From Campylobacterales bacterium (GTDB lineage: Bacteria; Campylobacterota; Campylobacteria; Campylobacterales; Sulfurovaceae), in NCBI GenBank assembly GCA_014763885.1, contig JACXUO010000003.1, forward strand, positions 1 to 64,000: a stretch of 64,000 nucleotides of DNA, given 5' to 3'. The translations under genes and the position numbers were made by a program. The notes under the pieces are model-generated. The model was not told the DNA's origin, searched no databases, and saw only the letters and a program-made list of their open reading frames with translations. Within the stretch, counting starts at the first letter, position 1, and the number at the start of each line of letters is the position of its first letter. This document shows positions 29,495 to 39,251 of the stretch, piece after piece.

Positions 29495-30502
29495 TTAAGG
29501 CATATAAGCGATCGTAGGTATTCCCATCTCTTCAGGGAAGCCGCACATCAAGTTCGCTGCTGCAAGGGCCTGTGAACTCGCTCCACGCAGGAGGTTGTCT
29601 ATCGCAGAGTTTACGAAGAGTGCATTGCCGTTCTTCTGTGCATAGATATCACAGAAGTGCGTACCGGCCGTACTCTTCACATCTACAGGATTCTCTCTGA
29701 TACGGATAAACGGATCGTTCTTGTAGTGTTCTCTCAGTACTTCAAGCGGATCGATATCCTCTTTGAGCACCGCATAGCATGATACCAGTTCTCCACGAGT
29801 CGCAGGGATAAGATGGGGTACGAAATTGACCTGCATCTTCACGCCATGTACCTTCTCTATCTTTTCAGCGATCTCGGGTGCATGACGATGCTTGAGCGGA
29901 TTGTACGCAAAGATATTGTCATTGACCGTTACAAAGTGTGTTGTCTCACTCAGCTTCTTCCCTGCGCCGCTGACACCGGACTTCGCATCCACAAAAAGCG
30001 GAGCATTGGTATCCAGATAGGGAATGAACGGAAGGATCCCCAGCAGTGTCGCTGTCGGATAACATCCCGGCCCTGCAGCAAGATTGGTAGACTTCAACGC
30101 TTCACGATAGTACTCGATCAATGCATACACAGCGCTGTCCAGATGTTCTTTATCCTCATGCACACAGTAGTTTGCTTCATACGTATCCAGCTCAAGACGG
30201 TAGTCTGCCGAAAGGTCGACGACCTTTACACCTTTAGCCAATATCTCTTTGGCAAATCCCATAGAGGCTTTATGAGGCAGTGCCAGGAATACAAGGTCAC
30301 AGTGTTCTGCCACACCTTCAGCCGAGGCCTTCTCCACATTGAGTGATATCACCCCCTGAAGTGACGGGTGAAGTGCTTCTATCATCACATCACCCGTTGT
30401 AGTTGCCAGGTAGCTAAGCTCGAACTCGGGATGGGCAATCAGCATCTTTACCAACTCCAGTCCCGTATATCCGCTTGCTCCTACTACACCTACTTTTATC
30501 AT
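29495..30502 (-). CDS. argC: N-acetyl-gamma-glutamyl-phosphate reductase
   Basis: NADPH-dependent step three of arginine synthesis. The 335 residues have the dinucleotide fold GASGYTGLEL at 8-17, LALPHKAS, and the catalytic Cys147 in GPGCYPTAT. Type 1 (long) ArgC. No other arg gene is near, as is common in Campylobacterota. Confidence 0.97.
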   Translation of the reverse strand: MIKVGVVGASGYTGLELVKMLIAHPEFELSYLATTTGDVMIEALHPSLQGVISLNVEKASAEGVAEHCDLVFLALPHKASMGFAKEILAKGVKVVDLSADYRLELDTYEANYCVHEDKEHLDSAVYALIEYYREALKSTNLAAGPGCYPTATLLGILPFIPYLDTNAPLFVDAKSGVSGAGKKLSETTHFVTVNDNIFAYNPLKHRHAPEIAEKIEKVHGVKMQVNFVPHLIPATRGELVSCYAVLKEDIDPLEVLREHYKNDPFIRIRENPVDVKSTAGTHFCDIYAQKNGNALFVNSAIDNLLRGASSQALAAANLMCGFPEEMGIPTIAYMP

Positions 30503-30616
30503 CTATGTTCCTTTTTGTGCATATTCAAATTTCCGCAGGTCCGGATATCCCTCAAAAAGCTTTTCTCCAGAAAAGCATACCAGAACCTACTCCCTGCTAT
30601 TTCCTATCTACTAATT

Positions 30617-31102
30617 TTAGAGATTTATCTCTTCGTAGCGTATCTCTTCGATATCATATGTTTTATCTCCGCCGGGAAGCGTTACTTCGATCTCTTCCCC
30701 CTCCTCTTTCCCGATCATTGCACGTGCCATCGGCGACTGGATCGAGATGAGTTTTTTCGCAGGATTGGATTCATAGGCACCTACGATCGTATACTTTACC
30801 TCTTCATCCGTATCGTGATCTGTGAGTACTACCGTTGATCCGAAGCTTACTCTCTGATGAGGAAGTTTCGAAGGGTCAACGACCTGCGCACGTCCTACAA
30901 CGTCCTGCAGTTCGGTGATACGCGCTTCCATCAACCCCTGTTTCTCTTTTGCTGCATGGTACTCTGCATTCTCTTTGAGATCCCCCAGTTCCCTCGCTTC
31001 ATCGATCACCCTTGCGATGATGCCTCTTTCGACATTCTTGAGATGTTCAAGTTCTTGGGACAGTTTTTTATAGGTTGATTCCAACATCGGCTCTTTTTGC
31101 AC
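30617..31102 (-). CDS. greA: Transcription elongation factor GreA
   Basis: Frees stalled RNA polymerase by stimulating transcript cleavage. The 161 residues hold an N-terminal coiled coil (1-80, with GDLKENAEYHAAKEKQ) and a C-terminal FKBP-like domain. I keep the GTG start at 31102 because the resulting QKEPM opening matches the N-terminus known from Campylobacter GreA. Confidence 0.96.
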   Translation of the reverse strand: MQKEPMLESTYKKLSQELEHLKNVERGIIARVIDEARELGDLKENAEYHAAKEKQGLMEARITELQDVVGRAQVVDPSKLPHQRVSFGSTVVLTDHDTDEEVKYTIVGAYESNPAKKLISIQSPMARAMIGKEEGEEIEVTLPGGDKTYDIEEIRYEEINL

Positions 31103-31245
31103 AATTCTTCCTTATTATATTGATTTGCATCGGAGTAAAAACCCCTCAGCCACACGCTATACCAATCGGATGATCCCAGTACTGGTGCTGTTTTATAAAT
31201 GTTTTATTATTTAAGGGTATTATACCAAAAAGATTTTTTAAAGAG

Positions 31246-32031
31246 GTGCAGATGAGACATATACTGGTGACCAATGATGATGGTTTTGAATCCAAGGGAC
31301 TGCATGCCCTCGTAGAGGCGCTCAAGCCGCTCGCGCGGGTGACAGTGGTCGCACCTACGATGGAGAAGTCTGCCTGCGGACATTCACTCACCCTCACACG
31401 GCCTCTCCGTTTCGTCGAACTGGATGATGATTTTTTCAAGCTGGATGACGGTACACCGACAGACTGTGTATTCCTCTCACTCAACAAACTTTTTGATGAG
31501 GACTATAAACCCGATCTGGTGATCTCGGGGATCAACAAAGGTGCGAACATGGGTGAAGATATCACCTACTCCGGTACGGCATCAGCTGCGATGGAGGCAG
31601 TACTTCAAGGTATCCCGGCTATTGCCATCTCCCAGGTCTGTATCGACAAATGCCAAAATATCGATGACATGGGGTATGATCTGGCACAACAGAGCATAGC
31701 CGCTCTGGTAAAGCGCATCTTTGAAGGGGCATTCCCCCTGCCCGAGCGGAAGTTCCTCAATGTCAATATCCCTCCGATCAAAGCAGAAGCGTGCCAGGGC
31801 TTCAAAGTGACCCGCGCAGGCAAACGTGCCTACGGCAACGATGCCCATGTCCACTGGAATCCCCGGGGACATGAGTACTACTGGATCGGTCTGCCGAGGC
31901 TTGACTGGCATATCACAGAGGGCCATATCACAGATTTTGAAGCAATCAATCAAAACTATATCTCCATTACCCCCGTACACCTGGATATGACAAGCCATGA
32001 TGATATCGCGGTACTGGAGGCATGGCTGTGA
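31246..32031 (+). CDS. surE: 5'-nucleotidase SurE
   Basis: Metal-dependent nucleoside monophosphate phosphatase linked to stationary-phase survival. The 261 residues begin HILVTNDDGFESKG (metal-binding Asp pair), with GTPTDCV and SGINKGANMGEDITYSGTASAAMEA, all SurE hallmarks. ATG follows AAAGAGGTGCAG. Divergent from greA. Confidence 0.97.
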   Translation: MQMRHILVTNDDGFESKGLHALVEALKPLARVTVVAPTMEKSACGHSLTLTRPLRFVELDDDFFKLDDGTPTDCVFLSLNKLFDEDYKPDLVISGINKGANMGEDITYSGTASAAMEAVLQGIPAIAISQVCIDKCQNIDDMGYDLAQQSIAALVKRIFEGAFPLPERKFLNVNIPPIKAEACQGFKVTRAGKRAYGNDAHVHWNPRGHEYYWIGLPRLDWHITEGHITDFEAINQNYISITPVHLDMTSHDDIAVLEAWL

Positions 32032-32041
32032 TCTGCTCTCC

Positions 32042-32067
32042 GTCATTCCCGACCCCGATCGGGAATC
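32042..32067. repeat. REP-like palindrome, type A, exact inverted copy
   Basis: Twenty-six bases identical to the reverse complement of 27052-27077, 10 bp after the surE stop. An exact copy 5 kb away implies recent movement or conversion. Confidence 0.75.
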
Positions 32068-32119
32068 CAAAAACAAATGAACCACAGCATGTGAATGACG
32101 AAATCATAAGGGTTGCACA

Positions 32120-32758
32120 ATGAGATATGAACGTTGCCGTATGCTATTCGGAGAAGAGGGATTTGAAAAACTCCAGAATGCCAAAGTACTTATCCTTGGT
32201 GTAGGAGGTGTCGGTTCTTATGCGCTTGATTGTCTATATCGCTCCGGAGTAAAAGATATCACGATCCTCGATTATGACCGCTATGATGAGACCAATCAGA
32301 ACAGGCAGATCGGTTCTGAGGCGATCGGTATGCTCAAAACCGAGCGTCTGGCAGAACTATACCCCGGTATCAAAACGATCACGCAGAAGATGGATATGGC
32401 ATGGGTTGAAGCCTTTGACTTTGACCCCTATGACCTGATCATCGATGCGGCAGATACAACGAAAGTAAAGATCGAGGTCGCCAAAAAGTGCTACAAGAAG
32501 CTTATTATGTCGGTAGGCTCGGCGAAACGTTTTGATACGGCAAAGATCGAGGTGGCAACGATCTGGAAAACCCACGGGGATGCCCTGGCACGTAAAATCC
32601 GTAATGAACTCAAAAAAGCGAAGTTCAGCAGGAACTTTACCGTGGTCTATTCACCGGAAGAGGACCAGTGCAAGGTCAAAGGTTCCTGTGTCGCTGTGAC
32701 AGGAGCGTTTGGACTGACAGTCTGTTCTGAAGCGATCAAGAGGATTTTGAAAGATTAA
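32120..32758 (+). CDS. ThiF/MoeB-family protein, TcdA-like
   Basis: E1-like adenylating enzyme of 212 residues. It has the nucleotide loop GVGGVGSYALD (residues 30-40), DYDRYDETNQNRQ, and the DAADT segment. Best fit is tRNA threonylcarbamoyladenosine dehydratase (TcdA/CsdL), which makes cyclic t6A, because it lacks the two CxxC zinc pairs of MoeB. It begins with MRYERCRMLFGEEGFEKL. The 3' end overlaps the next convergent gene by 4 bp. Confidence 0.82.
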   Translation: MRYERCRMLFGEEGFEKLQNAKVLILGVGGVGSYALDCLYRSGVKDITILDYDRYDETNQNRQIGSEAIGMLKTERLAELYPGIKTITQKMDMAWVEAFDFDPYDLIIDAADTTKVKIEVAKKCYKKLIMSVGSAKRFDTAKIEVATIWKTHGDALARKIRNELKKAKFSRNFTVVYSPEEDQCKVKGSCVAVTGAFGLTVCSEAIKRILKD

Positions 32759-32952
32759 TCCTCCATTTTGAAGCGGCAATCACCCAAAGTAATGGTTTTC
32801 CCTTTTTTTACTTCTGCGAGGATATATTCCCATGTCGCTTCCACGTCAGTCTCAGGCATCTCTTTTTCGATGATATTCATCGCCTCATGCCTGGAGGTCT
32901 TCGACCACTTCTTTTCATAGGTATATTGGGTAAGTATCTGCACGCTATCCAT
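32755..32952 (-). CDS. Small conserved-looking protein, unknown function
   Basis: 65 residues from ATG 32952 (MDSVQILTQYTYEKKWSKT), which has AGGAAGG just upstream. The longer frame from 33003 would cover the upstream gene and is unlikely. Soluble, helical, charged. No family recognised. It follows the 64-residue gene at 32958 with a 5-bp gap, so the two probably form a small operon. Confidence 0.6.
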   Translation of the reverse strand: MDSVQILTQYTYEKKWSKTSRHEAMNIIEKEMPETDVEATWEYILAEVKKGKTITLGDCRFKMED

Positions 32953-32957
32953 CCTTC

Positions 32958-33152
32958 CTATATCCATCCCAATTCTGCAAAGATCGGCTCCATCTCCATC
33001 CACCAGTTCTGGAAGCGCACTGAGATATCATTGATTGCCTCATCCTCTTCTCTCCACTCTTCCAGCTTTTCTATGATCAGCGGTTTATCCTCTTGGGCTA
33101 CTTTCTCTGATTTTTGTACGTGCTGGATTACCTCTTCGATTTTCTCTTTCAT
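32958..33152 (-). CDS. Small helical protein, unknown function
   Basis: 64 residues, acidic and Glu/Lys-rich with a likely amphipathic coiled coil (KIEEVIQHVQKSEKVAQEDK), ending in a Trp/Met-rich segment (NWWMEMEPIFAELGWI). ATG is preceded by CAGGAGAATGGCAGA. No family was assigned; DUF4404-like proteins look similar. It lies upstream of the 65-residue partner. Confidence 0.6.
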   Translation of the reverse strand: MKEKIEEVIQHVQKSEKVAQEDKPLIIEKLEEWREEDEAINDISVRFQNWWMEMEPIFAELGWI

Positions 33153-33265
33153 TCTGCCATTCTCCTGAATCGTTTTAACTATTGTAGTTGATTCTCCATC
33201 AAAATGTCAATAACTTTTTATCTCTTTTAGTGTATGGTTCTATCTAAAGGAGACAATGATCAACT

Positions 33266-34441
33266 ATGTATAGAGAAACCCTACTTCAATTTATCAGGAA
33301 AGAGTCATCTGCGGGAATTATCCTCATCCTCACAACCATAGCGGCACTGCTGCTCCAAAACGGACCATTGTCCGAATACTATACGGGGTTTCTGCATACC
33401 CATGTCGAGATACGCTTCGGGGAACTTCAGATAGCCAAACCTCTCCTGTTGTGGGTCAATGACGGGCTGATGGCCGTTTTCTTCTTTATGATCGGGCTTG
33501 AAGTCAAAAGAGAAGTCATCGAGGGGCATCTCTCTTCCGTACGCCAGGTGACACTGCCGGCTATCGCTGCGGTAGGAGGGATGATCGTCCCTGCCCTGGT
33601 CTTTCTTTTTTTCAATACAGGCAACCAGTTTGCGATGAACGGATGGGCGATACCGACAGCTACGGATATCGCGTTTGCTTTGGGGATCCTCTCTCTGCTG
33701 GGGCCGCGCGTGCCTGTATCGCTCAAAATCTTTCTGATGGCACTTGCGATCATCGATGACCTTGGCGCCATTATCATTATCGCACTCTTCTACACGACAG
33801 ATCTTTCTACCACATCGATTGTCATCGCAAGTATCGCACTGGCCGTGCTCTTTGCCTTCAATCGGTTGAACGTTGTGAAACAATCGCTTTATATTGTTGT
33901 AGGTATCGTACTATGGGTCTCGGTACTCAAATCCGGAGTACATGCGACACTCGCCGGCGTTGCACTCGCGTTGATGATACCGCTTCAGTCAAGAGATGAG
34001 AAAGGACAGACTTTTTCGATGCTTAAAAATATGGAGCATGGGTTGCGTTACTGGGTGGCGTTCTTTATCCTCCCTCTTTTTGCCTTTGTCAACGCCGGTG
34101 TAGACCTTCGGGGAATCTCTGTTGAAGAGATCGCGGGGCCTGTACCTATGGGGATCATGCTGGGACTCTTCCTGGGAAAACAGATCGGCGTTTTCGGCTT
34201 TTCCTGGATAGCCATCAAACTGGGGCTTGCTTCCCGCCCTACCGGTGCAACATGGAGGCAGCTCTACGGGGTAGCCATTCTTACAGGTATCGGCTTCACG
34301 ATGAGTCTATTTGTCGACAGTTTGGCCTTCAACGATACCGACCTCTATCGCTATGCAGATAAACTGGCGATCCTACTTGGATCTTTCCTTTCAGGGGTCA
34401 CCGGTTATCTTTTGTTAAAATCAAAATTCAGCAGAAGATAA
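33266..34441 (+). CDS. nhaA: Na+/H+ antiporter NhaA
   Basis: Electrogenic exchanger of two protons for one sodium ion. The 391 residues have 12 spans with the NhaA hallmarks [13 protein letters not shown] and [12 protein letters not shown] (the two functional Asp residues), GLEVKREV, and [10 protein letters not shown]. It would work with the Na+-linked oad pump in sodium cycling. ATG follows AAAGGAGACAATGATCAACT. Confidence 0.97.
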   Translation: MYRETLLQFIRKESSAGIILILTTIAALLLQNGPLSEYYTGFLHTHVEIRFGELQIAKPLLLWVNDGLMAVFFFMIGLEVKREVIEGHLSSVRQVTLPAIAAVGGMIVPALVFLFFNTGNQFAMNGWAIPTATDIAFALGILSLLGPRVPVSLKIFLMALAIIDDLGAIIIIALFYTTDLSTTSIVIASIALAVLFAFNRLNVVKQSLYIVVGIVLWVSVLKSGVHATLAGVALALMIPLQSRDEKGQTFSMLKNMEHGLRYWVAFFILPLFAFVNAGVDLRGISVEEIAGPVPMGIMLGLFLGKQIGVFGFSWIAIKLGLASRPTGATWRQLYGVAILTGIGFTMSLFVDSLAFNDTDLYRYADKLAILLGSFLSGVTGYLLLKSKFSRR

Positions 34442-34518
34442 TCCTCCCCCTCTCTCTTATGGGGGAAATCCAATGAATCAAAAGCACCATTACGCTATAA
34501 TCGCGGCAATACTATTTT

Positions 34519-37179
34519 ATGATGGACAAAAGAATGAGTGAAACTACCCAAAATACCAACAATAAGAAGGGCTACGATCCTAAAGCCACGGAAGACAAAT
34601 ACTACAAGATATGGGAAGAGCGCGGATACTTTGAGATAGACGGAAATCAGGCGATCCAGGAAGAGGGTAAAAACTTTGCGATCATGATGCCACCTCCGAA
34701 TGTCACGGGAAGTCTGCACATCGGTCACGCACTGACATTTACACTCCAGGACATCATTACCCGCTATAAACGGATGGACGGGTTTAAGACACTCTGGCAG
34801 CCGGGAACCGACCATGCCGGTATCGCGACACAGAATGTCGTAGAGAAACAGCTCCTTGCCGAAGGTACGACGAAAGAAGAGATAGGTCGAGAGGCATTTC
34901 TCGAACGCGCCTGGAAACAGAAAGAGACAAGCGGCGGCAGCATCGTCCACCAGATGCGTAAACTGGGTGTATCCCCTGCATGGAGCCGTGAGCGATTTAC
35001 GATGGATGAGGGACTGAAAGAGGCAGTGAAAGAGGCCTTTGTCCACCTCTACAACGAAGGGATGATCGTACAGAACAACTATATGATCAACTGGTGTACA
35101 CACGACGGTGCACTCTCAGACATCGAAGTAGAACACGAAGAGGTCAACGGTAAGTTCTACCATATGAACTACCACTTTGCCGACGGAAGCGGGCATGTGA
35201 CGGTCGCTACGACAAGACCTGAAACCTACTTCGGGGATACGGCGATCATGGTACACCCTGATGATGAGCGCTACAAAGAGATCATCGGTAAAGAGGTGAT
35301 CATTCCGCTTACAGACAGAAAGATCAAGATCATTGCTGATGCGCACGTTGATATGGAGTTTGGTACGGGTATCGTAAAGGTAACTCCTGCACACGACCAG
35401 AACGACTACGAAGTCGGTAAGCGTCACGACCTTGAGTTCATCACCGTATTTGACGAGAAAGGTATCCTGAACGACTACTGCGGCGAGTTTGCAGGCATGG
35501 AGAGACTTGAAGCAAGAAAGCCGATCGTAGAAAAACTTGAAAAAGAGGGATACATCGTCAAGATAGAAGACCATGTACACCAGGTCGGTCACTGCTACAG
35601 ATGTAAGAACATCGTAGAACCGTATATCTCAAAACAGTGGTTCGTGAGAAGTGAAGTGGCAAAGAACTCTATCGAGAAGACCTATGCAGGTGAAGTGAAG
35701 TTCCACCCTGCACACTGGCTCAACTCATACAGAGCCTGGATGGATGAGCTAAGAGACTGGTGTATCTCCAGACAGCTCTGGTGGGGACACAGAATCCCTG
35801 TATTCTACTGTGATGAGTGTGGTCACCAGTGGGCGGACAAACAGGACAATCCTGAAGCATGTCCACACTGTGCGAGCAAAAAGATCCATCAGGACCCTGA
35901 TGTACTTGATACCTGGTTCTCTTCTGCACTCTGGGCATTCTCACCGCTTGGTTGGGGGAATAACGGGGAGATGAAAGAGACCTATACGGATAGAGACCTT
36001 GCAGACTTCTACCCTAACTCACTGCTGATCACCGGATTTGACATCATGTTCTTCTGGGTAGCACGTATGATGATGATGGGTGAGCACTTTATGGGTGAGC
36101 TGCCGTTCAAAGATATCTATATGCATGCCCTCGTAAGAGATGAGCATGGTGCGAAGATGAGTAAGTCCAAAGGGAACGTCATCGACCCTCTTGATATGGT
36201 CGAAGAGCACAGTGCGGATATCATCAGATTTACCCTCGCATTCCTTGCGGTACAGGGAAGAGATATCAAGCTTGGTGCAAAGAACCTGGAGCAGTTCAGA
36301 AACTTTACCAACAAACTCTACAATGCATCCAACTTCCTGCAGATGAACGTAGATACCTTTGCGGACCTCAAAGATATCGAAGTGAAGACGCCGCTTGGTA
36401 AATATATGCAGAGCCGTCTCTCTCGTGCGGTTGAAGAGGTACGTGAGACACTTGAGACCTACAAGTTCAACGAAGCGGCAAGTAACCTCTATAGATTTGT
36501 ATGGAACGAGTTCTGTGACTGGGGTATCGAGTACTCCAAGGCAGATAAAGAGTCTATCGCTGAACTCGGAGCGATCTTCAAAGAGACACTGAAGATGGTT
36601 TCACCGTTTATGCCGTTTATCTCTGAGCACCTCTACCACAAGCTTTCAGGTACCGAGCTTGAAAGCGGCGAGTCTGTGATGGTGATGAGCTTCCCTAAAA
36701 AGGTTGCTACGGATGAAGAGGCTGAAGCGATGTTCGCGATCATCGAAGAGGCTATTACAGCGATCAGAAGAGCGAAAGTCATCATCGATATGGGTAACTC
36801 CAAGATCGCCAAAGCCTATGTAAAACTAGGCAAAGAGATCGATACGGCAGCAGCAAAACCGTTCATCGAAAAACTTGCAAAAGTAGAAGAGATAGAGTTT
36901 GTAGATGCAAAAGTAGAAAACGCTGTGACTGATGTAAGTGACAACCTTGAGGTCTACATCCCTACCGATGAGATCGACCTCAGTGCGATCATCGGTAAGC
37001 TCAGCAAGCAAAAAGAGAAACTTGAAAAAGAGATCAACAAGCTCAGCGGTATGCTGAACAACGAAAAGTTCGTGGCAAATGCACCGGAGCAGGTCATCGC
37101 CGAGAACAGACAAGCACTCGAAGATGCGCAGGCGAAAATGGAAAAAGTTGAAGCCGAACTTTCAGGATTTGGTGCGTAA
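34519..37179 (+). CDS. valS: Valyl-tRNA synthetase
   Basis: Class I aminoacyl-tRNA synthetase charging tRNA-Val, with an editing domain. 886 residues: HIGH at 67-70, the CP1 editing domain (about 200-330), a zinc-like CDECGHQW…CPHC insert, KMSKS at 546-550, the anticodon-binding domain, and a C-terminal coiled coil (about 820-886). The start could be 34519 or ATG 34534 (MSETTQ). Confidence 0.98.
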   Translation: MMDKRMSETTQNTNNKKGYDPKATEDKYYKIWEERGYFEIDGNQAIQEEGKNFAIMMPPPNVTGSLHIGHALTFTLQDIITRYKRMDGFKTLWQPGTDHAGIATQNVVEKQLLAEGTTKEEIGREAFLERAWKQKETSGGSIVHQMRKLGVSPAWSRERFTMDEGLKEAVKEAFVHLYNEGMIVQNNYMINWCTHDGALSDIEVEHEEVNGKFYHMNYHFADGSGHVTVATTRPETYFGDTAIMVHPDDERYKEIIGKEVIIPLTDRKIKIIADAHVDMEFGTGIVKVTPAHDQNDYEVGKRHDLEFITVFDEKGILNDYCGEFAGMERLEARKPIVEKLEKEGYIVKIEDHVHQVGHCYRCKNIVEPYISKQWFVRSEVAKNSIEKTYAGEVKFHPAHWLNSYRAWMDELRDWCISRQLWWGHRIPVFYCDECGHQWADKQDNPEACPHCASKKIHQDPDVLDTWFSSALWAFSPLGWGNNGEMKETYTDRDLADFYPNSLLITGFDIMFFWVARMMMMGEHFMGELPFKDIYMHALVRDEHGAKMSKSKGNVIDPLDMVEEHSADIIRFTLAFLAVQGRDIKLGAKNLEQFRNFTNKLYNASNFLQMNVDTFADLKDIEVKTPLGKYMQSRLSRAVEEVRETLETYKFNEAASNLYRFVWNEFCDWGIEYSKADKESIAELGAIFKETLKMVSPFMPFISEHLYHKLSGTELESGESVMVMSFPKKVATDEEAEAMFAIIEEAITAIRRAKVIIDMGNSKIAKAYVKLGKEIDTAAAKPFIEKLAKVEEIEFVDAKVENAVTDVSDNLEVYIPTDEIDLSAIIGKLSKQKEKLEKEINKLSGMLNNEKFVANAPEQVIAENRQALEDAQAKMEKVEAELSGFGA

Positions 37180-37208
37180 GGCATATATCGCTACTATGTA
37201 ACCTATCT

Positions 37209-37239
37209 CGTAATCCTCGGGCTTGACCCGGGGATCTAC
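37209..37239. repeat. REP-like palindrome, type B copy 2
   Basis: CCTCGGGCTTGACCCGGGG hairpin after valS. It differs from the copy at 27138 at only a few positions. Confidence 0.65.
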
Positions 37240-37286
37240 ATCTATAACTTCAGCGTAACACAAGCTTTTCTGTAATATAACATCTA

Positions 37287-37336
37287 GATTCCCGATGCCC
37301 AACGGCAATACCTTTGTGGTGCGATTCGAGAATGAC
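37287..37336. repeat. Degenerate type A REP-like unit
   Basis: Begins GATTCCCGATGCCC and ends GCGATTCGAGAATGAC with a 20-base insert. The left flank AACATCTA matches the metF copy. It looks like a decayed type A palindrome in the valS-Sel1 gap. Confidence 0.5.
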
Positions 37337-37363
37337 ATTTCCCACACTTATTAGGAATATTAC

Positions 37364-37948
37364 ATGACCCAACAAGCCCAAGAAGCCTATACCCATCTTC
37401 TCAATAAAGCCTATGACAAAGCCTTTGTACTCTACCGCGAGATGGCTGCACAGAATGACCCGGTGGCACACTACTATCTCGGTTTTCTCTACTTCAGAGG
37501 ATTTGGCGTGGATCAAAACAGCAAAAAAGCCTTTGCTCACTACCTTGAAGCAGCGACTAGAGAAGTACCCCTGGCCCAGTTTGATGTTGCCTTGATGCTG
37601 GAAAACGGCGAAGGGTGCGAACAGAACTTCTCAGAGGCAGCCTTCTGGTACGAAGAGGCGGCAAAGCGTGGAAATGTAGAAGCCTTCAACAACCTGGCAG
37701 CGATGTATAAAGAGGGGCGCGGTGTCCACCAGGACTACCAGAAAGCCTTCATCCTCTTCAAAAAAGCAGCCATGGCAGGCAACGCCTCTGCACAGTTCAA
37801 CCTCGGTGCGCTTTATGACCTTGGACTTGGGTGTGAAGAGGATAAAGAGCAGGCGATCGAATGGTGCCGCAAAGCAGCCTACCAGGGACACCAGAAAGCA
37901 AAAGATATCATCATGAGAATGCAAAACGAAGGAAAGATCGTTTTCTAG
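37364..37948 (+). CDS. Sel1-repeat (TPR-like) protein
   Basis: 194-residue soluble protein made of about four to five Sel1 repeats (for example AHYYLGFLYFRGFGVDQN, AQFDVALMLENGEGCEQN, AFNNLAAMYKEGRGVHQD and AQFNLGALYDLGLGCEED). It has no signal peptide, unlike the exported Cys-rich Sel1 proteins of Helicobacter. Sel1 repeats usually form a scaffold for protein contact. Partner unknown. Confidence 0.9.
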   Translation: MTQQAQEAYTHLLNKAYDKAFVLYREMAAQNDPVAHYYLGFLYFRGFGVDQNSKKAFAHYLEAATREVPLAQFDVALMLENGEGCEQNFSEAAFWYEEAAKRGNVEAFNNLAAMYKEGRGVHQDYQKAFILFKKAAMAGNASAQFNLGALYDLGLGCEEDKEQAIEWCRKAAYQGHQKAKDIIMRMQNEGKIVF

Positions 37949-37974
37949 ACCCTACCCTCTCCTCTACTGCTTTA

Positions 37975-38010
37975 CCTTATAAAATCTCCCATAAAGAACA
38001 TTTTATAAGG
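37975..38010 (+). terminator. Intrinsic terminator after the Sel1 gene
   Basis: Perfect 11-bp inverted repeat CCTTATAAAAT / ATTTTATAAGG with a 14-base loop, followed by TTTT. It lies between the Sel1 gene and the convergent serine hydrolase and may serve both. Confidence 0.65.
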
Positions 38011-38021
38011 TTTTGAACCAC

Positions 38022-39239
38022 TCACTCGGTCAATCTCACACTTTGTGGTTTTATCCCGATATTCGCTTGATAAACCACACTTTGCACAACAGCTATCTTG
38101 AAATCTGGGAAATAGGCCAGCATAGAGTTGTATCCCGGGAAAAACCCGCCATGTCTGAAAGCTGTCCCGTAGTTCGTTTTGACAATACTGACACCAAGTC
38201 CATATCCATATGCCCGTCCTGAAATATCCTTACCTTTTGTAGGTTTTGAAACAGACTTTAACATCTCATCAAGATAGGGTTGTTTTATCACCTTCCCTTC
38301 GAAGAGTGCTTTTGCCCATCGTACCATATCTTTTGAATTACTGACCACACCTCCGCCTGTCCATTCAATAGAAGGATCAAATGTAAAAGTACCGTTATCT
38401 AATACTGTGTATGAAGTCCCGAATAGTTTTTGGCTTTTAGGGGCATACCCCTGTGCAATATCCAAAAGTTTTTTCTAGGTTAACGCAGAGGTATGCGTAA
38501 GATTCAGTGGCGTGAGAAAACGATTGGTAAGTTCTTCATAATAGGTCAACCTGCCAGCTTTTTCAATGATTAGACCTACTAGAATATAGTTCGTATCAGA
38601 GTAGTGAAATCCTTCACCAGCTGGAAATAAAGGCTCTTTGTCAAGAACCAATTTGACCAATTCCGTCGGGTCAATCTTTGGCTCTTTATTGTCTGAATTG
38701 ATATGTTCATTAAAGTAATCCTGAAACCCTGTATTTGCATCAAATACATGATCAGCCAGTCCGCTACTATGGTTTAACAGATGCCTTAATGTAATCATAT
38801 TATGGTTAGGCAGATGGCTGAACCATAGCTCATCACCAAGCCACGTAATGATCTTCTGGTCAAGGCTGAGCATACCCTCCGAGACCATACTCAAAACAAC
38901 GGCAGAAACAAATGTCTTTCCGATACTTCCTGCAGGCATTCGTGACTCAACCGACATAACGGTCTTTTTTTCTATATCTGCAAAACCTGTTGCAAACGCC
39001 ATTACTTTTCCATCAGGCAACACGAAAGCTACTGTCGCTCCGGGAAAAAGCTCTTCCGTCATTTGAGCTGACCTGTACTGCCTATCCAATTCATCTTGTA
39101 TAGTTTTAATAAGATTTTCATGGATTTTACCGGAAAGGGCCTCTGCGAAAAGCGTTCCTGTCAAAAAGCAGATAAGATATGCGACGACAGCAAACCGTTC
39201 AATACAACCATGCCATTCCTGATTTCTCCATCTACCCAT
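38022..39239 (-). pseudogene. Serine hydrolase of the beta-lactamase/DD-peptidase fold, interrupted by in-frame TAG
   Basis: Class C beta-lactamase-like hydrolase. A signal-like span lies at about residues 15-33. The SxxK motif SIGK is at 105-108, the YxN element YSDTN at about 217, and the third-box HGG in FRHGGFFPGYN comes after the break. A single in-frame TAG at 38475-38477 (…THTSALT stop KKLLDIAQGY…) splits it. Both halves share the same frame, so only this codon is wrong. Substrate is unknown; such proteins can be peptidases, esterases or lactamases. It sits in a patch with two other accessory genes. Confidence 0.85.
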
Positions 39240-39251
39240 ATGACAAATTCC

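Noticed and set aside
38475-38477. Recoded amber codon (pyrrolysine) in the serine hydrolase
   Set aside because: TAG is used as a normal stop elsewhere in the window (for example crcB), the position is not an active-site residue, and no pyl genes are seen.
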